DNA of 33,457 bases from Singulisphaera sp. GP187. Its GTDB lineage: Bacteria > Planctomycetota > UBA1135 > UBA2386. The position numbers and the translations under genes were made by a program. The notes beneath the pieces were generated by a model. It did not search any database and was not told where the DNA came from. It saw only the letters and a program-made list of their open reading frames with translations. The stretch lies in contig CAMBXM010000025.1 in the NCBI GenBank assembly GCA_945871815.1, forward strand, positions 1 through 33,457, given 5' to 3'. Of this stretch, positions 25,854-33,457 are shown in pieces (positions within the stretch are counted from its first letter, which is position 1; the number at the start of each line of letters is the position of its first letter).

Positions 25854-25879
25854 CCAACGGGCGGGCAACCGCCCGTTGG
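25854..25879 (+). terminator. Perfect 11-bp hairpin with GCAA tetraloop after the DUF2911 gene
   Basis: 25854-25864 pairs with 25869-25879 without mismatch around GCAA (25865-25868), a GNRA-type loop. It begins 38 nt after the stop codon. A 16-nt palindrome (25822-25837) precedes it. No T-tract follows, so termination may be Rho-assisted or the element may protect the 3' end. Confidence 0.55.
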
Positions 25880-26034
25880 CATTCACGGCGAGGTTGGTCG
25901 CCAACCCCAGTAGGGCGCCAACTCCAACAAGGGCAGCCCGAGCCCTACAGCCCAGCCACGACCGCCAACCAGAAATGGTCTGGCCCGCAGCGCACAGACC
26001 GAGCCCTGGCATTGGGCGAGCCGCCATGGAGTGG

Positions 26035-26040
26035 TAGCGT
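26035..26040 (+). promoter_or_regulatory. Possible -10 box (TAGCGT) upstream of the DUF1549 gene
   Basis: TAGCGT ends 11 nt before the ATG at 26052, predicting a leader of about 4 nt. No ribosome-binding site is visible. Confidence 0.35.
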
Positions 26041-26051
26041 CGGCGGTCGCC

Positions 26052-28583
26052 ATGCGCATGCTCCCCACCTGGCCACCAGTTCGCGCGGCGCTCCTGGCCC
26101 TTTTGCTGGTCACCTCGGCAAGAGGTCAGATGGACGCGACCTTCGATCAGCGTCTCCAGCACTGGGCATGGCAACCGCTGCGCGATCCAGCGACGCCGCA
26201 GATCGAGAACCACAGTTGGATCCGCGATCCGATCGACGCCTTTGTGCTTGCGGGGCTGGAAGCGAGCGGGCTTTTGCCCGCTCCCGAGGCGCCACCCGAG
26301 GTCTGGCTACGCCGCGTGCACTTCGACTTGACTGGCCTGCCGCCGGGCGCGCACGACGTGGCGCAGTTTGCCGCGGAGGCTTCGCCAGCGGCGCGCGAGC
26401 GCATCGTCGATGCACTGCTGGCCTCGCCGCACTTCGGCGAACGCTGGGCGCGGCATTGGCTCGACCTCGTGCGTTACGCCGAGTCGCTGGGGCATGAGTT
26501 CGACTTCCGCATCCCGAACGCTTGGCGCTATCGCGACTACGTGATCCGCGCGCTCAATGACGACGTGCCCTTCGACCAGTTCGGCAAGGAGCACCTCGCT
26601 GGCGACCTGCTGCCGGCGCCGCGAATCGACGCCGCGTCGCAACGCAACGAATCCGTGCTCGGCACCGGGTTCTTCTGGTTCTGTGAGCAGACGCACTCGC
26701 CGGTCGATGCCATGCAGCACCAAGCCGATCGCATCGACAACCAGATCGACGTGCTGACCAAGTCCTTCCTCGGCCTGACCGTGGCGTGCGCGCGCTGCCA
26801 CGACCACAAGTTCGACGCCATCGGCAACCAGGACTACTACGCCCTCTACGGGTTCTTGAAGAGTTCTCGCTACGTGCAGCAGCCGGTTCATCACACCGAT
26901 CCGGCGGCGTTTCGACGCGCACTCGAGGCCCGACGAGCTCTGGTCGGCTCCGGAGAGGCTCGCGGCGACGCGTTGGACCACAGCCTCGCGGGCTACACCG
27001 CGGTCGGTGACTCGACGCGAGTGGAAGCGCTGCGCGGCGCCTTCATCGAGGACGTGAACGACCACGATGTGCGGCTGCGAGAACTGCCCGGGTCGTGGCT
27101 GTGCACCGCCGACGTCGCCCGCGAGCGCGACTGCGTCTTGCTGTCACCGACGTTCGTACCAACTGCCAGGTACCTCCATCTGGAGGTCGCGGGTGAGGGC
27201 TCCCGCCTCCAACTGGTGGTCGATGGCTTCCACCTCGTTCGCGACCCGATCTACGGCCGACTACGAGCGGGCATCGACAACCCCGAGCCGCACTGGATCA
27301 CCATCGAGTTGGGCCAGTTCCGCGGTCGCTCCGCGCACCTCCAATTCCTCGACCAACGCGCCCACGACCTTGCCGACCCTGCCCATGATCGCGCGGCCTA
27401 TGCGGACGCCGCTTGGTGCGCGGTCCGCCGCGTCGTGCAGAGTGATGAGTCGCGACCGCCAACGAGCATCGGCCCCGCCACGCTGCGGACGCTCGCTCGC
27501 AGCGAACGCGCGGTCGCCGATGCGCTGCGGATCTGGCAACGTGCGAGCGCTGCCTTGCCGCAGAGCGCCACGGCTCCTGGCATGGCAGACGGCACCGGCG
27601 AGGACGAGCACATCTTCTTGCGCGGCAGTCACAAGACGCCCGGCGCGCTGGCCAAGCGGCGCTTCCTGCGCGCGATTGCCGGCGATGGTCCGATGCCCTT
27701 GCCCGCTGGGAGCGGTCGCCTAGAACTCGCCGAACGCATGTTCGGCGTCGACAACCCGCTGCCATCGCGCGTGCTGGTGAACCGCGTGTGGCACCACCTG
27801 TTCGGTCGCGGGCTCGCACGCACCGTCGACAATCTCGGTCACCTGGGTGACACGCCGCAACACCAAGATCTGCTCGATCACTTGGCGCAGTCCATGATCC
27901 GCGGTGGCTGGTCGCAAAAGCAACTGATCCGCCGCCTCGTGCTGTCCAGCACCTACGCGATGGACAGTCGCTGCGACCAAGCGAACGAGGACCGCGATCC
28001 AGACAATGTGCTCTGGCATCGTCAGAATCTCCGACGCGTCGAGGGCGAAGTCGTGCGCGACGCCATGCTGGCGATCGCGGATCGGCTCGACCATCGCCTC
28101 TACGGCCCGCCGGTTCTGGTGCGCCTCCCTGCGGCGGAACGCGCGCGCGGTCGCCCCGAGGTCTCGGGGCCGGTCGACGGCGACGGCCGCCGCAGCATCT
28201 ACCTCGCCGTGCATCGCAACTTCCTGCCCGACCTGCTGGTCGCATTCGATCTGCCGCGACCATTCAGCACGATGGGTGCGCGTAGCAACGCCAACGTGCC
28301 AGCACAGGCCTTGACGCTGCAGAACGACCCGCTGGTGCACAGCATGGCGCGCCTCGCCGCCGATCACCTGCTGCAAGATGGCATGGCGAGCGAGGACGAC
28401 GGCATCCAGCGCTGGTTCGTCCTGCGGTTTGCGCGCCGTGCGGACGGCAACGAAGTCGCAGCGTGCCAAGCGTTCCTCGAGCAAGCGCGCACGCAGCTCG
28501 GCGTCGACGCGAACGACCCGCGCCCGTGGGCTGACCTCGCGCACGTGCTGTGGAACAAGAAGGAGTTCCTCTACCTACGATGA
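26052..28583 (+). CDS. DUF1549/DUF1553 protein (planctomycete cytochrome-associated family)
   Basis: An 843-aa secreted protein. The ATG at 26052 starts a signal peptide (ALLALLLVTSARGQ). DUF1549 begins near residue 60 with IRDPIDAFVLAGLEASGLLP, then RRVHFDLTGLPP and HFGERWARHWLDLVRYAES. CxxCH at 246-250 (CARCHDHKFD) is a potential haem or metal site conserved in this family. A beta-rich middle of about 200 residues follows, and then DUF1553 with NPLPSRVLVNRVWHHLFG, TPQHQDLLD and LVLSSTYAMDS. It ends KKEFLYLR. The N-terminal PSCyt1 haem domain found in many planctomycete homologues is absent. Its stop overlaps the DUF1501 start by 4 nt. The pair is assumed to act on extracellular polymers, but no reaction is proven. 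Confidence 0.92.
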   Translation: MRMLPTWPPVRAALLALLLVTSARGQMDATFDQRLQHWAWQPLRDPATPQIENHSWIRDPIDAFVLAGLEASGLLPAPEAPPEVWLRRVHFDLTGLPPGAHDVAQFAAEASPAARERIVDALLASPHFGERWARHWLDLVRYAESLGHEFDFRIPNAWRYRDYVIRALNDDVPFDQFGKEHLAGDLLPAPRIDAASQRNESVLGTGFFWFCEQTHSPVDAMQHQADRIDNQIDVLTKSFLGLTVACARCHDHKFDAIGNQDYYALYGFLKSSRYVQQPVHHTDPAAFRRALEARRALVGSGEARGDALDHSLAGYTAVGDSTRVEALRGAFIEDVNDHDVRLRELPGSWLCTADVARERDCVLLSPTFVPTARYLHLEVAGEGSRLQLVVDGFHLVRDPIYGRLRAGIDNPEPHWITIELGQFRGRSAHLQFLDQRAHDLADPAHDRAAYADAAWCAVRRVVQSDESRPPTSIGPATLRTLARSERAVADALRIWQRASAALPQSATAPGMADGTGEDEHIFLRGSHKTPGALAKRRFLRAIAGDGPMPLPAGSGRLELAERMFGVDNPLPSRVLVNRVWHHLFGRGLARTVDNLGHLGDTPQHQDLLDHLAQSMIRGGWSQKQLIRRLVLSSTYAMDSRCDQANEDRDPDNVLWHRQNLRRVEGEVVRDAMLAIADRLDHRLYGPPVLVRLPAAERARGRPEVSGPVDGDGRRSIYLAVHRNFLPDLLVAFDLPRPFSTMGARSNANVPAQALTLQNDPLVHSMARLAADHLLQDGMASEDDGIQRWFVLRFARRADGNEVAACQAFLEQARTQLGVDANDPRPWADLAHVLWNKKEFLYLR

Positions 28584-29983
28584 CCCCCCACGCCTGTTCA
28601 CGCCGCGAGTTCCTGCGCCGCTCGGCGAACGGTTTCGCCATGCTGCCGGTGTTCGACGCGTTCGCGCGCAAACGGCCATTGCCTCGTTCGGTACGCGGCG
28701 GCGGCGCCTGCCGACCGCATCACGCACCACGAGCCAAGGCAGTGATCTTCCTCTACATGGACGGCGGGCCAAGCCACGTCGACACCTTCGACTACAAGCC
28801 GCAGTTGCAGAAGGACGACGGCAAACCGTGGACGCGACCGAGGGCGCCAACACAGTTCCAGGACGACGGCAACACCCTCGGCTCGCCGTGGCGATTCCAC
28901 CGCTACGGCGAGTCAGGGCTGTGGGTCAGCGAGTTGCTGCCCCATCTCGCCCAGTCCGCCGATCGCCTCTGCGTCGTGAAGTCGATGGTCGCCGACTTCA
29001 GCGAGCACACCAACGCCAACTACTACTTGCACACCGGTCTTGGCCTGCAGGGCCGGCCCAGCGCCGGCGCATGGGCCAGCTATGGGCTTGGTTGCGACAG
29101 CGAGAACCTGCCCGCGTTCGTCGTGCTCAACGGCGGCCTGATCCCGCCTGGCGGCATCGACTGCTTTGGCAACGGCTTCTTGCCCGCGCATTCCCAGGGC
29201 TCGCTGTTTCGCATGCGTGGTGAGCCGCTCGCGAACGTCACGCCGCGCGAGGAACGCGGACGTCAGCAGCACAAGCTCGACCTCTTGTCCGCCCTCGACG
29301 CCATGACGCTGCGCGACAGCGGCGGCGCCGATGCGATCGCGGCGGCGATCCACAACCAAGAACTGGCGTTCCGCATGCAGAGCGCCGTGCCGGAGCTGTT
29401 CGACCTGTCGAGCGAGCCTCTAGCGGTGCGGCAGCGCTACGGCGTGGACGCGCCCTACGAGCCAACGCGCATCTACGCGCAACAGTGCCTCCTCGCGCGG
29501 CGACTGGTGGAGCGCGGCGTGCGCTTCGTCGAAGTCCTCTGCCCCGATACCGGCCACGATCGCTGGGATCAGCACAGCAATCTGAGAAACGGCCTGGCCG
29601 ACAACTGCCGCATGGTGGACCAACCGATCGCAGCCCTGCTCGAAGACCTCGCCGCGCGCGGTCTGCTCGACGAGACGCTGGTCGTCTACTGCGGCGAGTT
29701 CGGCCGCACGCCGTTCGCCCAGGGCCACAATGGCCGCGACCACAACCCATTTGGCTTCACGACCTGGATGGCTGGTGGCGGCACACGAGCGGGTGCGAGC
29801 TACGGCGCCACGGACGACTACGGCTACGCGGCGGTCGAGAACCCATTCACGGTGCACGACCTGCATGCCACCATGCTCCACTTGCTCGGCATCGACCACG
29901 AGCGCTTCACCTTCCGCTTCGGTGGCCGCGACATCCGGCTGACGGACGTCTACGGCAACGTGCCGCACGCGCTGCTGGCGTAA
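28580..29983 (+). CDS. DUF1501 protein (alkaline phosphatase/sulfatase superfamily), Tat-exported
   Basis: A 467-aa protein translationally coupled to the DUF1549 gene (ATGA overlap). The N-terminus has SRREFLRRSANGFAM, a twin-arginine (Tat) signal with Arg8-Arg9, which means the protein folds in the cytoplasm before export. The core has FLYMDGGPSHVDTFDYKP, the first metal-site strand of the superfamily. Later come VLCPDTGHDRWDQHSN, VVYCGEFGRTPFAQG and GRDHNPFGF, the C-terminal metal loop. In homologues these stretches mirror phosphatase and sulfatase metal sites, but no substrate is established. With its partner it forms the module typical of Planctomycetota. Confidence 0.93.
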   Translation: MTPHACSRREFLRRSANGFAMLPVFDAFARKRPLPRSVRGGGACRPHHAPRAKAVIFLYMDGGPSHVDTFDYKPQLQKDDGKPWTRPRAPTQFQDDGNTLGSPWRFHRYGESGLWVSELLPHLAQSADRLCVVKSMVADFSEHTNANYYLHTGLGLQGRPSAGAWASYGLGCDSENLPAFVVLNGGLIPPGGIDCFGNGFLPAHSQGSLFRMRGEPLANVTPREERGRQQHKLDLLSALDAMTLRDSGGADAIAAAIHNQELAFRMQSAVPELFDLSSEPLAVRQRYGVDAPYEPTRIYAQQCLLARRLVERGVRFVEVLCPDTGHDRWDQHSNLRNGLADNCRMVDQPIAALLEDLAARGLLDETLVVYCGEFGRTPFAQGHNGRDHNPFGFTTWMAGGGTRAGASYGATDDYGYAAVENPFTVHDLHATMLHLLGIDHERFTFRFGGRDIRLTDVYGNVPHALLA

Positions 29984-30075
29984 CGCCCTTTGCAGCCCCG
30001 GTGTTTCTAGCTCCGGTGGAAGGAAGTCGCCGGCTGAAGGCAGGACGAGCCCGCACCAAGCGCGGGTGCGGCACC

Positions 30076-30139
30076 CAAACCACGAGGGGCCCAAACCATG
30101 AGGGGCCCAAACCATGAGGGGCCCAAACCATGAGGGGCT
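30076..30139. repeat. Four tandem copies of a 16-bp unit
   Basis: Unit CAAACCATGAGGGGCC occurs at 30076, 30092, 30108 and 30124. The first copy has C for T at position 8, and the last ends in T. The array lies between the DUF1501 gene and the convergent peptidase gene and is not coding. No other copy is seen in the window. The remaining 316-nt gap holds no gene. Confidence 0.95.
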
Positions 30140-30185
30140 GGGCACCTAGCGGCCACCCACCGAGCAGGCAGGACGGACTCGACTT

Positions 30186-30219
30186 GCTGACGGCGGCGGT
30201 AGCGTCTGCGTCCGTCAGC
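30186..30219. terminator. Possible hairpin between convergent genes
   Basis: GCTGACGG (30186-30193) pairs with CCGTCAGC (30212-30219) around an 18-nt loop. It lies between the ends of the DUF1501 and metallopeptidase genes and could serve either direction. No T-tract is present, so confidence is low. Confidence 0.25.
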
Positions 30220-30299
30220 GTCCAGGTGAAGAGGTAGTGCCCTCGCCAGCCGACTGTTGGCGCCCGTGCCGACCCGCTGCGCTGCCCCGCACCAACGCC

Positions 30300-31007
30300 T
30301 CACTCGTCGTTGCTACGTCCGAACAAGCCGAGCCGGGACGCCCAATACAGCAGCACGAGCAGCGAGCTGATGAAACCGGCGACATAGGTAAGGGCCGCGG
30401 CGTTCAACACCGTACGCGCCCCCGGCAGTTCCTCCGCCGTGAGCACCGCGCTGTGCTCAAGGGTCAGCATGGCGCGCCGACTGGCGTCGAACTCGACCGG
30501 CAGCGTGACCAGCGTGAAGAGGGTTGACGTCGCGAACAGCCCAAGGCCGAGCCAAGTCATCAGCGGCGAGCCGCTGACCCCGCCCATGAAGGCTGCCGCC
30601 ATGATCACATAGATGCCAATGTTGGTACCGATGTTTGCGACCGGCACCCAAGCCGAGCGGAATCTCAGTGGGATGTAGCCCTGAGCGTGCTGGATCGCAT
30701 GGCCAACTTCGTGCGCAGCGATGCCGACCGCGGTGATGCTCCGCTCGCCGTAGACGATCTCGGACAACCGCAGGGTCTTGCTGCTCGGGTCGTAGTGGTC
30801 GGTCAACTTCCCGGGGACCGATTCGACCTGTACGTCGCGGATGCCGTTGGCCTGCAGGATCGCGCGCGCGACCTGCGCGCCAGTGAAACCAGAGCGCGTA
30901 GCGATCTGACTGTAGTGAGCCGTCGCCGCCTTGACCCTGGCCGAAGCGAGGAGGCCGAGGAGCAGGCCGATACCGATAACGAACCAGTAGAACGGATCGA
31001 ACAACAT
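30300..31007 (-). CDS. Membrane zinc metallopeptidase, COG2738/PF04298 family
   Basis: A 235-aa membrane protein. The first helix (residues about 7-22) starts right after MLFDPFY. The conserved SGFTGAQVARAIL and LTDHYDPSSKTLRLSE segments follow, typical of this neutral zinc peptidase family. The active site is HEVGH, with His99, Glu100 and His103, followed by AIQHAQGY. Three further helices form the C-terminal half. The soluble part is probably cytoplasmic or at the membrane face; substrates are unknown in the family. The ATG at 31007 is chosen because it starts the family-typical N-terminus. It is divergent from the MarR gene, 138 nt between starts. Confidence 0.9.
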   Translation of the reverse strand: MLFDPFYWFVIGIGLLLGLLASARVKAATAHYSQIATRSGFTGAQVARAILQANGIRDVQVESVPGKLTDHYDPSSKTLRLSEIVYGERSITAVGIAAHEVGHAIQHAQGYIPLRFRSAWVPVANIGTNIGIYVIMAAAFMGGVSGSPLMTWLGLGLFATSTLFTLVTLPVEFDASRRAMLTLEHSAVLTAEELPGARTVLNAAALTYVAGFISSLLVLLYWASRLGLFGRSNDE

Positions 31008-31131
31008 CGCGATGGAGTCTCTCTCTGGGGACCGGCCACGTGGTAGCCCACGGTGAGACCCGAATCCAGGCCGGACCCGTGGCCATCGACCCAACACCCA
31101 ACTACCTGTGGTCACAATGATCGTTGTCTCC

Positions 31132-31137
31132 TAGGCT
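31132..31137 (+). promoter_or_regulatory. Predicted -10 box (TAGGCT) of a leaderless transcript
   Basis: TAGGCT ends exactly 8 nt before the ATG at 31146. The spacer GCAGCGCC has no Shine-Dalgarno-like purine run. The box lies in the divergent region shared with the metallopeptidase gene. Confidence 0.5.
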
Positions 31138-31145
31138 GCAGCGCC

Positions 31146-31607
31146 ATGCAGAATCTGCGCGCCGAGATCCAGCAGACGAAGCCGTTCTCCTCGCCCGCGG
31201 AAGAGGCGTTCTTGAACTTGCAGCGCACCGCAGACCAGTTGCTGGCTGTCGAGGCTGGCTTTCTCGCCGGCTACGAGCTGACGCCAGCGCAATACAACGT
31301 CCTCCGCATCCTGCGGGGCGCTGGCGAGCCAGGGCACCCCTGCCAAGAGGTCGGCGCACGCATGATTTCGCGGGTCCCCGACGTAACTCGGCTGCTTGAC
31401 CGCCTGGAGAAGGCCGGACTCGTCGAGCGCCGCCGGTGCACCAAGGACCGCCGCATTGTCTACGCCATGATCCTGCCGAAGGGGCTCACCCTGCTGGCCC
31501 AGCTCGACACTCCGATGGCGGCCCTGCCGCCGCAGATGTTCGCGGCGCTCACCAAGACGGAGATCCGGCAACTCAACGACCTGCTCGTCCGCGCCCGCGG
31601 CAGTTGA
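31146..31607 (+). CDS. MarR-family transcriptional regulator
   Basis: A 153-aa DNA-binding protein. The MarR layout is clear: a dimerisation helix at the start (EEAFLNLQRTADQLLA), then LTPAQYNVLRILRG, the recognition helix region ISRVPDVTRLLDRLEKAGLV and the wing ERRRCTKDRRIVYAMI, with C-terminal helices completing the dimer interface. MarR proteins are usually repressors released by small aromatic ligands or by thiol oxidation; a single Cys (in CQEVG) just before the recognition helix and another in the wing (RRCTKD) make redox sensing conceivable. It precedes the pirin gene, a frequent pairing, and may control it or the divergent peptidase. Confidence 0.9.
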   Translation: MQNLRAEIQQTKPFSSPAEEAFLNLQRTADQLLAVEAGFLAGYELTPAQYNVLRILRGAGEPGHPCQEVGARMISRVPDVTRLLDRLEKAGLVERRRCTKDRRIVYAMILPKGLTLLAQLDTPMAALPPQMFAALTKTEIRQLNDLLVRARGS

Positions 31608-31908
31608 GCCGACGTTCTCCTGCAGGCGCCATTTCTCGTTGTCACGAGCTCCCTCCCGACAAGCACCTGACTCCGAATGGCGGCAACGACTACGCGCTGA
31701 CTCTCGCGATCCTGGTCGCGGGACTCTTCGGCACCGGCCCCGACCGTGTTGCCCTTGTCCGCGAAGCCGCGGACGCAACGGCCTAGAAGTGCTCGAGCAA
31801 CTGGCCTGCACCGGAGGCCGAACCGCCGAGTCCAAGTCCGCGACACCGCGATCGACCGTCGCCGCCGGCCGCAGCCACCATCCAACTGCAGAACCACTAC
31901 GAACCATC
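31608..31908 (+). other. Gap between MarR and pirin; possible gene remnant
   Basis: Within this 301-nt stretch one plus-strand frame, open to the TAG at 31784-31786, reads YALTLAILVAGLFG followed by RVALVREAADATA, which looks like a membrane helix and cytoplasmic turn. No usable ATG or GTG precedes it. After the stop another frame reads GLEVLEQLACTGG. It could be a degraded small membrane protein gene or chance. TACGAA (31898-31903), 5 nt before the pirin ATG, is a poor -10 candidate. Confidence 0.25.
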
Positions 31909-32604
31909 ATGATCACCCATCGCATGAGCAGCGCCCGCGGCTACGCCGACCACGGCTGGCTCCAGAGTTGGCACACGTTTTCGTTCGCCGACTACCACGA
32001 CCCCCTACACACGGGCTTTCGCTCACTCCGAGTCCTCAACGAGGACATCATCGCGGCCGGGACCGGCTTTGGAACCCATCCGCATCGCGACATGGAGATC
32101 CTGACGTGGGTTCTCGAAGGCGCTCTCACCCACGCGGACAGCATCGGCAACGGCGCGCCGATTCGGCCCGGCGAGGTGCAGGTCATGTCGGCTGGCACCG
32201 GGATCCTGCATAGCGAACACAACCACAGTGACGCGCGGACCCACTTGCTGCAGATCTGGATCCGGCCCGACCGCCACGGCTTGGCGCCGCGCTACGACCA
32301 CCGCACGATCGATCGCGCGGCCATGCACAACCAACTCGCCGAGATCGCCGGTGCCAAAGGCGGCACGGGCCTTGTGAGCCTCCACCAGGACGTCCGCATT
32401 CTGGCCGCCGACTTGGAGCCAGAAACCGCAATCGAGCACACGCTCCGCCCTGGCCGCGGGCTCTGGATTCAGGTCACCAAGGGCGCCGTCCGCCTTGGCA
32501 ACCTCGTGCTGCAGCAGGGCGACGGTGCTGCGGTCGAGGGCGAACCCGCAGTGCGGCTCACGGCAATGCACCCAGCGCAGGTGCTACTGTTCGATCTCCA
32601 TTGA
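31909..32604 (+). CDS. Pirin family protein (bicupin)
   Basis: A 231-aa protein. The N-terminal cupin carries the metal ligands His57 and His59 (THPHRDME), His101 and Glu103 (LHSEHNH), the conserved set in bacterial pirins such as YhhW. RGYADHGWLQSWHTFSFADY is the family opening (residues 10-29). The C-terminal cupin is smaller and lacks ligands, as usual. Bacterial pirins bind Fe or other metals and some show quercetin 2,3-dioxygenase activity. The ATG at 31909 begins the family-typical N-terminus; the open frame upstream does not look like protein. The MarR gene upstream suggests regulation by an aromatic compound or redox signal. Confidence 0.92.
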   Translation: MITHRMSSARGYADHGWLQSWHTFSFADYHDPLHTGFRSLRVLNEDIIAAGTGFGTHPHRDMEILTWVLEGALTHADSIGNGAPIRPGEVQVMSAGTGILHSEHNHSDARTHLLQIWIRPDRHGLAPRYDHRTIDRAAMHNQLAEIAGAKGGTGLVSLHQDVRILAADLEPETAIEHTLRPGRGLWIQVTKGAVRLGNLVLQQGDGAAVEGEPAVRLTAMHPAQVLLFDLH

Positions 32605-32648
32605 CGGCAGCTTGCAGGCAGGACCCTTCCCTCGCCGGGAGCGCTGCC

Positions 32649-32654
32649 TATCCT
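32649..32654 (+). promoter_or_regulatory. Predicted -10 box (TATCCT) of the TPR lipoprotein gene
   Basis: TATCCT precedes the ATG at 32694 by 39 nt. The resulting leader of about 33 nt carries a strong ribosome-binding site GGAGGA (32683-32688), 5 nt before the ATG. This contrasts with the leaderless starts elsewhere. Confidence 0.5.
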
Positions 32655-32693
32655 GTGAGCCTCGCCCGCCGAACCCCCGGCCGGAGGATCCTG

Positions 32694-33457
32694 ATGCGAA
32701 GTCTGCCGATGCTGTTGCTGTTCGCGCTTGCAACAGCCTGTTCCTCGACCGCAAGCGACGAAGAGCGCCAACTCGCCTCCTTCCAACGCAACGCTGGTCT
32801 CTACTTCGAAAGCGGCAAGTACGACCAAGCCATGGGCCTGATCGAACGCGGCCTCGAACTCGAACCCGACGACTACAAACTGCTGTCGCTGCGCGCCTGC
32901 ATCCATCTACGCCAGAGCGGCGCCGCTGGCGGTTCTGAGCAGCGCCAACTCGATATGTCGCTGAAGGGCTTTGCCGAGGTCTATGACCAGCGCGCGCCCT
33001 CGCGCCACGACCGCTACCTGCTGTTCTACTACGCCCTGGCACGACAGAAGCAGGGTCTCCGCCTGATGGCCGAGGCCGCGCGCGTCGACCCGCAGCAAGA
33101 AGACAGCAAGGAGATCACTGCCGAGAAGAACGCAGCCGCAGACACGGAGCTCGCCGCGGCCCGCGACATGCTGATGGTACTGCTCGATCGCGGCGAGATC
33201 CCACGACTGTGCCATTACCACATGGTGCAGATCGCAGCGGTCACTGGCGAAGAAGTGGCGCTGCTCGAACATGGCGAGAAGTACCTCGTCGCGGTTCAAC
33301 AGGACCAGGATCTGACCCAGACCGAGATTGACCGGACCACGGTCTATGGCTGGGAGCAGTTCCAAAAGAGCGGGCTCAAGCAACTTCGGGGCGACGAGAT
33401 CGGCGTTCGCGAACTGCTGGCCCAACACCTGTACCAGCGCGGCGAGTACGAGCCTGC
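32694..33457 (+). CDS. TPR-containing lipoprotein (3' end beyond the window)
   Basis: The frame is open from the ATG at 32694 to the end of the window (254 codons and two bases). The start has an excellent GGAGGA ribosome-binding site and a lipoprotein signal ending ATAC (Cys16). Residues 30-65 read NAGLYFESGKYDQAMGLIERGLELEPDDYKLL (quoted as the consecutive short motifs NAGLYFESGKY and LIERGLELEPDD), a textbook tetratricopeptide repeat. A helical region follows with further helix pairs and an Ala-rich stretch (ITAEKNAAADTELAAARD). The last residues, LYQRGEYEPA, begin another repeat. TPR lipoproteins usually scaffold envelope complexes; the partner is unknown. Confidence 0.85.
   Translation, partial: MRSLPMLLLFALATACSSTASDEERQLASFQRNAGLYFESGKYDQAMGLIERGLELEPDDYKLLSLRACIHLRQSGAAGGSEQRQLDMSLKGFAEVYDQRAPSRHDRYLLFYYALARQKQGLRLMAEAARVDPQQEDSKEITAEKNAAADTELAAARDMLMVLLDRGEIPRLCHYHMVQIAAVTGEEVALLEHGEKYLVAVQQDQDLTQTEIDRTTVYGWEQFQKSGLKQLRGDEIGVRELLAQHLYQRGEYEP

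Noticed and set aside
30076-30139. CRISPR array
   Set aside because: The 16-bp units are directly adjacent with no spacers, and no cas genes are present.
32907-33428. Minus-strand open frame at the right edge
   Set aside because: It is opposite the TPR lipoprotein gene, which has a ribosome-binding site, lipobox and TPR motif. The minus frame shows no family features.

Overview
The window reads as high-GC DNA from an uncultured member of the Planctomycetota or a close relative. The best lineage marker is the overlapping DUF1549/DUF1553 (843 aa) and DUF1501 (467 aa) pair at 26052-29983, a signature of Planctomycetota and neighbouring phyla. Many short secreted or lipid-anchored proteins and small one- or two-gene transcription units fit. 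This is a lineage inference, not a marker-gene assignment. I see no rRNA, tRNA, CRISPR array, phage or insertion sequence.

Layout. 1-1179: 3' part of an OprO/P-type porin. 1189-3710 (minus): a polytopic GT39-like membrane protein coupled to an FHA-GGDEF protein. 3800-6983 (plus): a MetA-type outer-membrane protein, a lipoprotein interrupted by two in-frame TGA codons, and a VWA protein. 7231-9850: a TrmA/RlmD-type RNA methyltransferase and a lipoprotein aldose epimerase. 10131-13965: an RRM protein, a lipoprotein MsrA, a DUF1579-like protein and a PLP decarboxylase. 13977-18638: a decayed AlkD-like gene, a flavin reductase coupled to an EamA transporter, a membrane-anchored lipoprotein-like protein overlapping that transporter tail to tail, and a DUF6498-like membrane gene with an internal amber codon. 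18708-20288: ATP-type PEP carboxykinase. 20422-20766: a small zinc-ribbon protein with one in-frame TGA. 20800-25112 (minus): a four-gene sugar ABC transporter and SDR operon. 25271-29983: a DUF2911 protein and the DUF1549/DUF1501 pair. 30300-33457: a zinc metallopeptidase, a MarR regulator, a pirin, and a TPR lipoprotein that runs off the end.

The main discovery candidate is a pair of unrecognised selenoproteins. The gene at 20422 keeps one frame through TGA 20542-20544. That codon is followed by a two-helix hairpin whose apical tetraloop is GGUC, the same tetraloop as the Escherichia coli fdhF SECIS. The lipoprotein gene at 4723 keeps one frame through two TGA codons one codon apart (4837 and 4843), a U-T-U motif. 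These are followed by a 14-bp stem with a 4-nt loop beginning with G, 16 nt after the second TGA. Standard gene callers would miss or break both genes. No Sec machinery lies in this window, so the claim rests on frame continuity and RNA structure.

A second signal is promoter placement. Several genes have a TANNNT-like -10 hexamer 8 or 9 nt before the start codon and no Shine-Dalgarno sequence, which predicts leaderless mRNAs. Other genes (5310, 25271, 32694) have a leader and a purine-rich ribosome-binding site.
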